Source: JAVJRN01 sp047635055
GTDB taxonomy: Bacteria; Bacteroidota; Bacteroidia; Cytophagales; Cyclobacteriaceae
DNA: 62,757 nt
Reading direction: 5' to 3'
NCBI GenBank assembly: GCA_047635055.1
Contig: JBLIIJ010000011.1
Location: 1-62,757 of the forward strand
The notes under the pieces were generated by a model. That model saw only the letters and a list, made by a program, of their open reading frames with translations. It ran no database searches and was not told the origin of the DNA. This document shows positions 17,062-24,992 of the stretch, piece after piece; position 1 is the stretch's first letter; each line of letters begins with the position of its first letter. The position numbers and the translations under genes were made by a program.

Positions 17062-17864
17062 TGAAATTCCAAGTATTCGTCTGGCTGATACTTTTAAACA
17101 TCTTCTGGAGTTGCCAACAAAGTATTCCTAAAAAACTACTTCGTTCGCAGGTGCTAGAACTTCACAGAAAAGACGCTTTAGTTTACACGAATGCCCAACT
17201 GATCGATACTTTAGGTCAAGCTAAATGGAATACAATAGATTTTAATAAAGAGGTCGTCTATGAGTTCTTCATAGACGAAGCTGGGGCAGTAAGTCAAGTG
17301 ATGGAAGTTCCTATTCAGTCCTTTGAAGACGAGATTTATGCGATTCAAATGAGATTGATCCCAACTTTTGAGCCTTCTGCACATGTGATCCCCTTTGATT
17401 GTGATACCATGAAAGAGGCCTTAAGAAACGCTGGTATTTTAGATCAACAAATTCGTCGCGGTGAAGTCGACAGAGATCTCAAATTGGTTGATGACTATAA
17501 TCAAAAACTTGTAGTCACTTCCATAGCGCAATGCGGCTTCCCTCTAATGGAAGAAGTCGGTAAACTTGCTCTAGGCTCTATTTGGATTATTTTACAGCAT
17601 TCCGACAAAAAAATGCTGGCGTATTATTATCAAGATCTTGAAAAAGCGGTGTACCATGGATCGCTAAATCTCTCCAACTTCAACATGACGCTAGACCGAA
17701 TGCTGATGTTCAATAATTACCCTCAGGTATATGGCACACAATATCAATATGGAAAGTTTTACAAGCTTCGTAACCCAGACCAATTAAATGGGCGCAGAAT
17801 AGCTTCTGGAATGAGGCCATTTGATAAATGGGAGTTAGAAAATATTGTCGGAATAACTCCATGA
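17061..17864 (+). CDS. Lipoprotein, DUF6624-like
   Basis: I start this gene at the ATG at 17061 rather than a TTG one codon earlier, because the ATG overlaps the upstream stop in a TGATG junction. The 267-residue product has a lipoprotein signal ending in the lipobox IFWSC. The C-terminal half, with GFPLMEEVG, IILQHSDKK, LDRMLMFNNYPQVYGTQY and a final arginine-rich stretch, resembles the DUF6624 family, whose role is unknown. It is coupled to the M28 peptidase and probably resides in the periplasm, anchored to a membrane. Confidence 0.8.
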   Translation: MKFQVFVWLILLNIFWSCQQSIPKKLLRSQVLELHRKDALVYTNAQLIDTLGQAKWNTIDFNKEVVYEFFIDEAGAVSQVMEVPIQSFEDEIYAIQMRLIPTFEPSAHVIPFDCDTMKEALRNAGILDQQIRRGEVDRDLKLVDDYNQKLVVTSIAQCGFPLMEEVGKLALGSIWIILQHSDKKMLAYYYQDLEKAVYHGSLNLSNFNMTLDRMLMFNNYPQVYGTQYQYGKFYKLRNPDQLNGRRIASGMRPFDKWELENIVGITP

Positions 17865-17870
17865 TTAATC

Positions 17871-18638
17871 TTATTCTGCAAGCCTCGCTTCTTCGGGAAT
17901 ACTGAACAAGGAGGAATCCAAGGCTTCTTTAGATAAGAACCAATTTAAAACAGCCACATCAGACCTTCGAGTTATATTAATACCATCGTTGTACTTATAC
18001 CAAACCAGTCTTGATGGCATTAGGAGTCCATTTACTTCTTTCCAATCGGCATAATTGATCAAACCATAATCGTCATTAGCCTCATTATCTCCATAAGTCA
18101 CCGTATACATTAACCATTTCATGACCTTGGTTTTCTTATCATAACAAATGAAATAGTTGTCTTTTGGAGCATCTCCTACACCATCAGCGAAGGAGATTTT
18201 CACTGCCGAATAGGTGGTATCTCGAAAGACTTTATCTTCAACTATACCGTAAGTAATACCTGGGTCGCCCAAAATGAATGGCATTGTTACGAAATAATAA
18301 TAGAGACTATGATAGAAGCGCGGATCAGAGAACTTCACCGTATCGGGAGTAATCCAAACGGACACTCCTTTTGAACCAATAATCCAATCTTCGGACGCAA
18401 TGTTGACATTTCTTGAAGTTAAATCAACTTGATATTTTTCTCCTTTGCTTAAATCGAACTTTAAAGTTTGCATAATCGACCAATGAACATACCCTCCATG
18501 AGCATCAAATATTGACGTGACCTGCTCTGGGAAAATTCTTTCGTCAAACGCTATTTGTTCCGTAGACTGGACAGAATTTTTGGATTGACAGCCGAGAAAT
18601 AAAACCAAGAAAACTAAAACGCAAAAAAAATTATTCAT
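17871..18638 (-). CDS. Lipoprotein, DUF6503-like
   Basis: The likely start is the ATG at 18638, which places a proper signal (MNNFFCVLVFLVLFLGC) with lipobox LFLGC at the N-terminus; an upstream ATG at 18668 would add ten unlikely residues. The mature protein of about 240 residues begins with DAHGGYVHW, followed by repeated beta strands such as YQVDLTSRNVNI and VKISFADGVGD. This resembles the DUF6503 lipoproteins of Bacteroidota, which have a LolA/LolB-like half-barrel look (inference). It lies 45 bp downstream of a four-helix membrane protein gene. Confidence 0.8.
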   Translation of the reverse strand: MNNFFCVLVFLVLFLGCQSKNSVQSTEQIAFDERIFPEQVTSIFDAHGGYVHWSIMQTLKFDLSKGEKYQVDLTSRNVNIASEDWIIGSKGVSVWITPDTVKFSDPRFYHSLYYYFVTMPFILGDPGITYGIVEDKVFRDTTYSAVKISFADGVGDAPKDNYFICYDKKTKVMKWLMYTVTYGDNEANDDYGLINYADWKEVNGLLMPSRLVWYKYNDGINITRRSDVAVLNWFLSKEALDSSLFSIPEEARLAE

Positions 18639-18683
18639 GTAACAAAAGATATAGCATCGATAAAACATCTATTCAAAAAATTA

Positions 18684-19178
18684 TCAGGCCTCCGTTAATT
18701 CGTTTAATTCTTCTTTTTCCTCCTCCGATAATTCATTTTGTGACATCACTCGATCATAAGTTGGTCGTGTCTGGGAAAAAACAAACAAGACGATCACATA
18801 CAAAAATGAAAAAAACTGATCCTTCAATAAATATAAACCTGAACACGCTGCAATAGCAGATAATTGAATCAGTAAGTAAAATCTAACGTTATGTTTAGAA
18901 TAAACAGAAAGCCTATCAACTAAATCAAGATTACTGCCAATGAAGTTTCGCTTTTTATCATATCGAAAGGCAATAACCAAAATCGCCAAAGAAATAGCAA
19001 TCAAAGTAAATTTCAACGCCATGGCTTGGTCTCCAACAACCATTGGTGGGTCAGAGAAGTCTTTTTGTGTCTCCAAAAAAGCATAGGCAAACGGGATCAT
19101 GGATATAGCCACAATACCATGAAAAAAGATATTTAACTTGTGAAAATAGCGCTCCCATTTAGTGTATTGATTTGCCAT
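18684..19178 (-). CDS. Four-helix membrane protein of unknown function
   Basis: The 164-residue protein has four hydrophobic segments (about 14-34, 52-71, 98-117 and 122-136), a central basic loop FRYDKKRNF, and an acidic cytoplasmic tail (SEEEKEELNEL). No catalytic motif is visible and I recognise no family. The ATG at 19178 gives a short polar lead-in. It is 45 bp upstream of a lipoprotein gene and may be cotranscribed. The upstream region carries an array of palindromes (19249-19309) that could control it. Confidence 0.8.
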   Translation of the reverse strand: MANQYTKWERYFHKLNIFFHGIVAISMIPFAYAFLETQKDFSDPPMVVGDQAMALKFTLIAISLAILVIAFRYDKKRNFIGSNLDLVDRLSVYSKHNVRFYLLIQLSAIAACSGLYLLKDQFFSFLYVIVLFVFSQTRPTYDRVMSQNELSEEEKEELNELTEA

Positions 19179-19248
19179 AAAGCAAATGTCGCTAATTATT
19201 GTTTTTCCTCCTTCGTTACCTTAAATAAGAAATATCCGTAATTAAATA

Positions 19249-19309
19249 TGATATTATTTTGATATCATTATAAGTCATACTTATAAGATCATCAAATGAT
19301 CTCACGTGA
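19249..19309. repeat. Array of four adjacent perfect palindromes
   Basis: In 61 bp there are TGATAT/ATATCA around 7 bp (19249-19267), TATAAGT/ACTTATA around CAT (19269-19285), AGATCAT/ATGATCT around CAA (19286-19302) and TCACGTGA (19302-19309). They abut with at most one base between. They may be operators for one or more dimeric regulators or consecutive RNA hairpins in the leader of the gene starting at 19178. Confidence 0.6.
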
Positions 19310-19480
19310 TATAATAAAAGAACGAATTCAAAGGAAAAATTAGTCTCACCTAGCTCAGGTTATGTTTGGATTAGTCTAATTGAACCTGCTACCCTATCAG
19401 GAAGCTAAATTGCAAAAAGACTATTCATTTCTACGTATACTGTGGATATTGATAGAGGGAATATTTTCAAAAAAAATAGG

Positions 19481-19523
19481 AAAAAAAAACTCGCGCTTTC
19501 TATTAAGTTTTAGCGAGCTTTTC
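19481..19523 (-). terminator. Intrinsic terminator of the metal-receptor-like gene
   Basis: On the minus strand CTCGC and GCGAG form a 5-bp core stem around an 18-nt loop, flanked by A residues on one side and nine T residues on the other. It lies 17 bp past the stop of the gene at 19540. Confidence 0.6.
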
Positions 19524-19539
19524 AAACGGCGAATTATAA

Positions 19540-20280
19540 TTAAAACACCATCTTACTTAATCGACTTCCATACCAACTGTATGCCTCGCCGTTGACAGGA
19601 AGTATTTCAGCATTGGGAAGTAGTGACTTCAATTCGTCTACATGTTTAGATTTAAAAGGAAATGGCTCAGAGCTCAACAGCACCTTATCCGGATTTATAT
19701 GTGTGAGCACTTCCTTTGTGAGCACCGGATATCTTTCCTCCGTAATCGTATTTCCATATCCCACATAAGACAAGAGATTGCTGATGAAAGTACCTTGACC
19801 TGCAGCCATCCAGGGGTTAGCCCATATTAAATAGACCGCTTTGCCATTTTTCGTATTCTTATATTTCGACAGGTTTTCCGAAACTTGCAGAACTTCATTT
19901 TCAGCAGCCTGCTTTCTATTAAGCATTTGTCCAAGTCTAGTCATCATATCAAAGGAATCTTCCAATGTAGAGATGTCGCTCATCCATACAGGATGGTTTT
20001 CAGCAAGTTGGTTGATTCCCGCTTCGAAATTCTCCTCTTTATTTCCAATAATAAGATCAGGCTGTAGCTCCTTAATGACATCAAAACGAAAGTTTTTGGT
20101 TCCCCCAATCACTTTAATAGTTGATACTTTATCTGACGGATGGATACAAAATTTCGTTCTCCCCACTACCTCAACCCCAATATCAATAAGGTATTCCGTG
20201 ATGGAAGGAACAAGCGAAATGACTCGCTGTGGAGTATCTTTCAAATGGAACTCACGCCCCATTTGATCAACAATCTTCAT
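19540..20280 (-). CDS. Cobalamin/metal-complex receptor-like protein (BtuF fold), no signal peptide
   Basis: The 246-residue protein has the fold of helical-backbone periplasmic receptors: RVISLVPSITEYLIDIG, VIKELQPDLIIGNKEEN and VLLSSEPFPF are typical BtuF-like segments. Unlike true BtuF it begins directly with the domain (MKIVDQMGREF) and has no signal peptide or lipobox. No permease or ATPase gene is nearby. It may work in the cytoplasm or be a non-transport relative; several Bacteroidota have such signal-less forms. Its ATG overlaps the stop of the upstream peptidase gene (TAATG). Confidence 0.85.
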   Translation of the reverse strand: MKIVDQMGREFHLKDTPQRVISLVPSITEYLIDIGVEVVGRTKFCIHPSDKVSTIKVIGGTKNFRFDVIKELQPDLIIGNKEENFEAGINQLAENHPVWMSDISTLEDSFDMMTRLGQMLNRKQAAENEVLQVSENLSKYKNTKNGKAVYLIWANPWMAAGQGTFISNLLSYVGYGNTITEERYPVLTKEVLTHINPDKVLLSSEPFPFKSKHVDELKSLLPNAEILPVNGEAYSWYGSRLSKMVF

Positions 20281-21347
20281 TATTTGATATATCTAAAATC
20301 CTGACCCGATTCTACCTTCAACACAGATTCATAAATCAATTTGATGGTATTTTCTAGGTCCTCCTTCGCACACATTTCTACTGTTGTGTGCATGTACTTT
20401 AAAGGAATAGAGATGAGTGCTGAAGCTACACCTTCATTGCTATAAGCAAATGCATCAGTATCCGTTCCGGTAGAGCGTGAAGTTGCTCTTCGCTGGAAAG
20501 GAAGCTCTTTCTCCTTAGCTGTATCGATGATTAATTTTAAGAGGTTATTCTGAACCGCTGGCCCATAAGTCATGGTTGGCCCTGCACCTAAAGCGATATC
20601 ACCACTTGTAATTTTATCGTACATTGGCGAATTAGTATCGTGCGTCACATCTGTAATAATGGCAAGATCAGGTTTGATCCTATGAGCGATCATTTCCGCC
20701 CCACGTAAGCCGATTTCCTCCTGTACTGCGTTTACCACATATAAACCGAAAGGAAGAACGATACCATTTTCTTTGAGCCTTCTGGCAACTTCGGCAATCA
20801 TAAACCCACCAATCCGATTATCAAGAGCTCTACCAACCAAATACTTATCGTTGAGCTCCATGAGTTCATCCTCGAAAGTGATTACATGTCCTACATGAAT
20901 GCCCATCTCCTCAACTTCCGCTTTCGAAGAAGCTCCTACATCAATGAAAATATTTTTCATTGTTGGATTGTCTTCTTTATCCTTACGAACATGAATTGCA
21001 GGCCAACCAAATATGCCTTTGACAATGCCTTTGTCTGTATGAATATTTACTCTTTTTGAAGGAGCAATCTGATGATCTGATCCACCATTTCTTACTACGT
21101 AAATATAGCCTTGGTCATTGATGTAATTCACAAACCAGCTGATCTCATCGGCATGCGCCTCAATCACCACTTTGTAAGGAGCGTCCGGATTAATCACTGC
21201 TACTGCCGTGCCATAAGTATCAGTGAAATAGCTGTCGGTATATTCTTTGATATAGTCCAACCAAATTTGTTGTCCGCTAGACTCAAAGCCTGTTGGAGAA
21301 GCATTATTCAAATACTTATATAAGAAATCTTTACTCTTTTTATCCAT
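20280..21347 (-). CDS. M42-family aminopeptidase
   Basis: The likely start is the ATG at 21347 (MDKKSKDFLYKYL); an earlier in-frame codon at 21380 would run into the neighbouring pseudogene. The 355-residue enzyme has the M42 dinuclear metal site: His in VIEAHADEI, bridging Asp in VGRALDNRIGG, the general-base EE in VQEEIGLRG, Asp in ITDVTHD and His in MHTTVEM. Members form large tetrahedral shells that trim peptides in the cytoplasm. It is translationally coupled to the receptor-like gene downstream, a pairing with no obvious functional logic. Confidence 0.95.
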   Translation of the reverse strand: MDKKSKDFLYKYLNNASPTGFESSGQQIWLDYIKEYTDSYFTDTYGTAVAVINPDAPYKVVIEAHADEISWFVNYINDQGYIYVVRNGGSDHQIAPSKRVNIHTDKGIVKGIFGWPAIHVRKDKEDNPTMKNIFIDVGASSKAEVEEMGIHVGHVITFEDELMELNDKYLVGRALDNRIGGFMIAEVARRLKENGIVLPFGLYVVNAVQEEIGLRGAEMIAHRIKPDLAIITDVTHDTNSPMYDKITSGDIALGAGPTMTYGPAVQNNLLKLIIDTAKEKELPFQRRATSRSTGTDTDAFAYSNEGVASALISIPLKYMHTTVEMCAKEDLENTIKLIYESVLKVESGQDFRYIK

Positions 21348-21354
21348 ATTATTT

Positions 21355-22053
21355 TTAAATCGATTTTGTAAAGCCACCATCTACAAGCAATGATTGACCA
21401 TTAATATAACTCGCTTTTTCACTACATGAAAAGGAAACCACGTCCGCAATTTCGTCAGTCGTTCCTTGCCTTTTAGCAGGTATTGAGTCAATAATTTCTT
21501 GAGTCGCCGGATAGCTATCAATAAATCTCGGAAGAACATTATTCATGCTAATATTATCCCTAGCAAACTACGCCACATACAATTTTGTATAACTACCGAG
21601 CGCTGATCGCATGACAGAATATATTGGGAAACCCAATGCAGATGCAAGGGCGCCAAATGTGGAAATATTCACCATGTTCCCTCCACCTTGATTTTGAAAT
21701 ATGGGTGTAATTATTCTGCTACTTCTGATCACGTTCATCAAAAGTAAATTTATCCCATTTTCCCAATCATAATCCGTCACCCCTAAGAGATCGCCTTTCG
21801 TCGTACGCCCAGTATTCTTTATCAATACATCCACACGACCATATTGTTCTATAGATTTCATGATTAATGATTCCAGGTCCTTTTCATTATCTCTAGACCC
21901 TTGTAATGCAAGAGCGTTTAACTTTTCAGTCACTTGATGTATTTCTTCACCTCGCGACATTATTGCCAAAGAATATCCTTCCTCCGTAAGCTTTGAAGCG
22001 ATAGCAAGTCACATCCCTTTGCTTGCGCCTGTTACCACAGCTATCTTTTTTAT
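21355..22053 (-). pseudogene. Short-chain dehydrogenase/reductase, broken by two in-frame stops
   Basis: One continuous reading frame encodes a whole SDR: the cofactor motif TGASKGM, then a TGA where GIG is expected, a middle part with VDVLIKNTG (normally NNAG) and NISTFGALAS, then a TAG after YTKLYVA, and the end FARDNISMNNVLPRFID to LLVDGGFTKSI. No frame shift separates the pieces. The start codon also seems lost, as ATA occupies the expected place at 22053. The YxxxK catalytic motif is not intact (YSVMR). Two nonsense codons plus several degraded motifs suggest a recent pseudogene. Confidence 0.85.
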
Positions 22054-22067
22054 CGTTTATACGTGGT

Positions 22068-23654
22068 TTATAGAGGAATATTTCCGTGTTTTTTTCTAGG
22101 AATCTTATCTACCTTATTTTCAAGCATATCGTATGCACGGATAAGCTTGGCTCTCGTATTATGAGGTAAGATGACCTCATCTATAAATCCTCTTTTGGCC
22201 GCTACGTATGGATTGGCAAACTTCTCCGTATACTCATCTATCTTCTCTTGCAGCTTAGCATTAGGATCTTCCGCAGTAGCGATCTCCTTTCGGAAAATAA
22301 TCTCAGAAGCACCTTGCGCGCCCATTACGGCAATTTCGGCAGTAGGCCAAGCAAAGTTCATGTCAGCTCCAATGTGCTTAGAGTTCATGACATCATAAGC
22401 GCCACCATAAGCCTTCCTTGTGATCACTGATATTCTAGGAACCGTCGCTTCGCTAAAAGCGTAAAGTAACTTTGCTCCATTTGAAATAATTCCATTCCAC
22501 TCCTGATCAGTGCCTGGCAAAAAACCAGGAACATCCACCAATACCAATAATGGAATATTAAAAGCATCACAGAATCTCACAAAACGAGCCGCTTTTTTAC
22601 TGCAATTATTATCCAACACTCCAGCGAGACTCATTGGCTGGTTGCCCACAACCCCTATACTTCTACCAGCAATCCTCGAAAAACCCACGACAATATTGTC
22701 AGCATAGTTTTTATGTACTTCAAAGAAAGAATCCTTATCAATTATTCCTTCAATGACGTCTTTTATATCATAAGGTTGATTAGGATTGTCAGGCAAAATA
22801 TCGTCAAGCCCTTTTACGACTTCATCTCCGTTGATCTCATAAGGCAAGCGTGGTGGCTCTTCTTCGCAATTAGAAGGTATATAGCTAAGCAAGCGCTTAA
22901 GATCAAGAATACAAGCCGCTTCGTTCTTGCAAGAAAAATGAGTCACCCCACTTTTAGTGCTATGTGCACTTGCTCCCCCAAGTTCTTCTGAAGTCACTTC
23001 CTCGGCTGTCACTGTTTTTACCACATTTGGGCCTGTTACAAACATGTAACTGGTTTGTTCTACCATGAATATAAAATCCGTAATAGCAGGGGAATACACT
23101 GCACCACCAGCACAAGGCCCCATTATGGCAGACAATTGCGGTACCACACCAGAGGCTAACGTATTCTTATAAAAAATATCAGCGTATCCGGCCAGTGACA
23201 TGACGCCTTCTTGAATTCTTGCACCCCCGGAATCATTCAACCCAATCAGAGGTGCTCCATTTTTCATGGCCATATCCATGATTTTAACAATTTTCTCTGC
23301 AAAAGTTTCCGAAAGCGACCCACCAAAAACCGTGAAATCTTGACTAAAAACATAAATAAGCCGACCATCTACCGTGCCGTAACCCGTGATTACTCCATCC
23401 CCGAGGTATTGTTCTTTCTCAATTCCAAAATCCTGTCCTCTGTGCGTCACAAACTTTCCAATCTCTTGAAACGAACCTTCATCTAGCAATAGATCAATGC
23501 GCTCGCGAGCAGTCAGTTTTCCTTTTTCATGCTGCTTGTCTATTCGTTTCTGTCCACCTGCGAGTAGGGCTTCTGCATTCATCGTTTCTAGCTCTTTAAT
23601 CTTCTTTTCGGTTGATTTAAATACGCTAGCCATTTTGGGTTTTTCTGTTGCCAT
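22068..23654 (-). CDS. Acyl-CoA carboxylase beta subunit (carboxyltransferase), propionyl-CoA type
   Basis: The 528-residue protein matches PccB/MmdA-type carboxyltransferases in length and motifs: LTARERIDLLLDEGSF, FSQDFTVFGGSLSE, LNDSGGARIQEG, GPCAGGAVYSPA and VDVPGFLPG. It transfers CO2 from carboxybiotin to acyl-CoA, most likely propionyl-CoA, giving methylmalonyl-CoA. Neither a biotin carboxylase nor a carrier protein is adjacent. A possible carrier lies 39 kb away at 61794. The ATG at 23654 gives a short polar lead. The decayed SDR gene follows after 14 bp. Confidence 0.95.
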   Translation of the reverse strand: MATEKPKMASVFKSTEKKIKELETMNAEALLAGGQKRIDKQHEKGKLTARERIDLLLDEGSFQEIGKFVTHRGQDFGIEKEQYLGDGVITGYGTVDGRLIYVFSQDFTVFGGSLSETFAEKIVKIMDMAMKNGAPLIGLNDSGGARIQEGVMSLAGYADIFYKNTLASGVVPQLSAIMGPCAGGAVYSPAITDFIFMVEQTSYMFVTGPNVVKTVTAEEVTSEELGGASAHSTKSGVTHFSCKNEAACILDLKRLLSYIPSNCEEEPPRLPYEINGDEVVKGLDDILPDNPNQPYDIKDVIEGIIDKDSFFEVHKNYADNIVVGFSRIAGRSIGVVGNQPMSLAGVLDNNCSKKAARFVRFCDAFNIPLLVLVDVPGFLPGTDQEWNGIISNGAKLLYAFSEATVPRISVITRKAYGGAYDVMNSKHIGADMNFAWPTAEIAVMGAQGASEIIFRKEIATAEDPNAKLQEKIDEYTEKFANPYVAAKRGFIDEVILPHNTRAKLIRAYDMLENKVDKIPRKKHGNIPL

Positions 23655-24056
23655 GGGTCTATCTTATTGTAAGGTTCTGCAAGTTAATAAATGCATGTCT
23701 TCTTGTAATTGCTGACGTAAAAATTAGGCTATTATTTGATAACCCTTAGGCCGTGCGAGACGGGCTAGTAGCTGCCTATTCTGTATGGTAAAAAGAATAC
23801 GTCCGATGTGGAGTGTCTGCATTCCTAACGCCCCTCGACAACAGTGCATTTCTTTTACTTATTAAAAATAGGCGGACAGGGATATCCTTAAAAACTCACA
23901 ATTTTCAAAACCTAACAATTATGAATTCTCTAAAATCATGTTGAAAAAAACGTGAATAAATGTCAAATTCATAGGAATCATCATTTAATATAAGTATACC
24001 TTAATTATCGTGCACAAAAAGAATTTAGCCTCTATATTGCCATTTTTTTATCGACA
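23655..24056. other. 402-bp intergenic region between divergent genes
   Basis: It separates the carboxylase beta gene from ppx. The middle part (about 23745-23840) is clearly richer in G and C than the flanks and can fold (see 23756-23837). The rest is AT-rich; a few TTG and TTTG elements occur but none is a full promoter match. No credible small ORF was found. Confidence 0.5.
23756..23837. ncRNA. Possible structured RNA with a three-way junction
   Basis: An outer stem pairs CGAG/CTCG and GGGC/GCCC (23756-23765 with 23830-23837, two-base bulge). It encloses two hairpins: TATTCT/AGAATA (23777-23782, 23794-23799) and GGAGTG/CATTCC with one wobble pair (23810-23815, 23820-23825). A TTG, 19 bp, ATTATTTG arrangement lies upstream on the plus strand. 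It matches no RNA family I know; strand and expression are undetermined. Confidence 0.25.
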
Positions 24057-24992
24057 ATGAAAGTAGCAGTAATCGATATGGGCACCAATACCTTCCATCT
24101 TCTTTTGGTAGAAACCAAGGGAGGCGATTTCAATGTAATTCATCGAGAAAGAGTTGCAGTAAGAGTTGGAGAGAAAGGAATCAACAAAGGTATGATTACC
24201 GAAGAAGCAGCGCAAAGAGCGCTCAACACGCTTCAGGACTTCAAAGAAAAGATAGTCGCTCACGGAATTAAACAAGTATTTGCTACAGCAACAAGCGCAA
24301 TTCGAAGTGCCGCTAATGGACAGGAACTAGTTGATAAAATAAAAAAACAAACAGGAATCCAAACCAGAGTGATTTCAGGTTTACAAGAAGCCGAGTACAT
24401 CTACTATGGTGTTACCAAAGCCTTAAGAATTGGACAAGATCCTGGGTTAATCATGGATATTGGTGGTGGAAGTATAGAGTTCATTATCGGTACTGACAAG
24501 CAATTGCTTTGGAAGCAAAGTTTTGAAATAGGCGGCCAAAGGCTTATGGAGCTGTTTCATATGAATGATCCTATCCAACAGCCCGAAATAGACGAACTAT
24601 GTGGATACCTAGAAGGAAAACTACAAGAACTGTTTGATGCTTGCGAGCAGTATCGGCCAAAAACACTGATAGGCTCTTCAGGTACCTTCGATACCTTAAG
24701 CGATATCTATAGAGAAGCTGCATCCATTCAATTAGCAGGTGAGCATACCGAACTTCCGCTAACGATGGAAGCATTACAAACTATTCATCATGATATTCTT
24801 AGTAAAACTAGGGCTGAAAGATTAGCCATTCCCGGCATGATCCCACTGCGCGTGGATATGATAGTTGTTGCTATGGTTCTAATTCAATATATCCTAAAAA
24901 AATGTGACTTAAATGAAATCCGCGTTTCAGCTTATGCACTAAAGGAAGGTGTTCTTCTGAACACCATTCATTCCTTACCTACTGATTCATAA
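24057..24992 (+). CDS. Ppx/GppA-family phosphatase
   Basis: The 311-residue protein covers the two actin-like domains of the exopolyphosphatase/guanosine pentaphosphatase family and lacks the C-terminal HD extension of E. coli Ppx. Motifs visible are AVIDMGTNTFHLLL, ATATSAIRSA, GLQEAEYIYYG and the second phosphate-binding loop LIMDIGGGSIEF. It probably hydrolyses polyphosphate or pppGpp in the cytoplasm; sequence alone does not decide which. Its last 6 bp overlap the end of the convergent DUF4139 gene. Confidence 0.94.
   Translation: MKVAVIDMGTNTFHLLLVETKGGDFNVIHRERVAVRVGEKGINKGMITEEAAQRALNTLQDFKEKIVAHGIKQVFATATSAIRSAANGQELVDKIKKQTGIQTRVISGLQEAEYIYYGVTKALRIGQDPGLIMDIGGGSIEFIIGTDKQLLWKQSFEIGGQRLMELFHMNDPIQQPEIDELCGYLEGKLQELFDACEQYRPKTLIGSSGTFDTLSDIYREAASIQLAGEHTELPLTMEALQTIHHDILSKTRAERLAIPGMIPLRVDMIVVAMVLIQYILKKCDLNEIRVSAYALKEGVLLNTIHSLPTDS

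Larger units (their letters stand above)
19179..19539. other. 361-bp intergenic region rich in inverted repeats
   Basis: No convincing gene lies here. The region holds four adjacent palindromes (19249-19309), a bulged 9-bp stem (19351-19361 with 19383-19391, TC bulge) and, at its right end, the terminator of the minus-strand gene beyond. The density of dyads in AT-rich sequence is unusual for this window. Confidence 0.6.

Noticed and set aside
19380..19595. Plus-strand ORF of 71 codons
   Set aside because: It runs over the terminator and into the 3' end of the gene at 19540 on the other strand, and has no conserved look.
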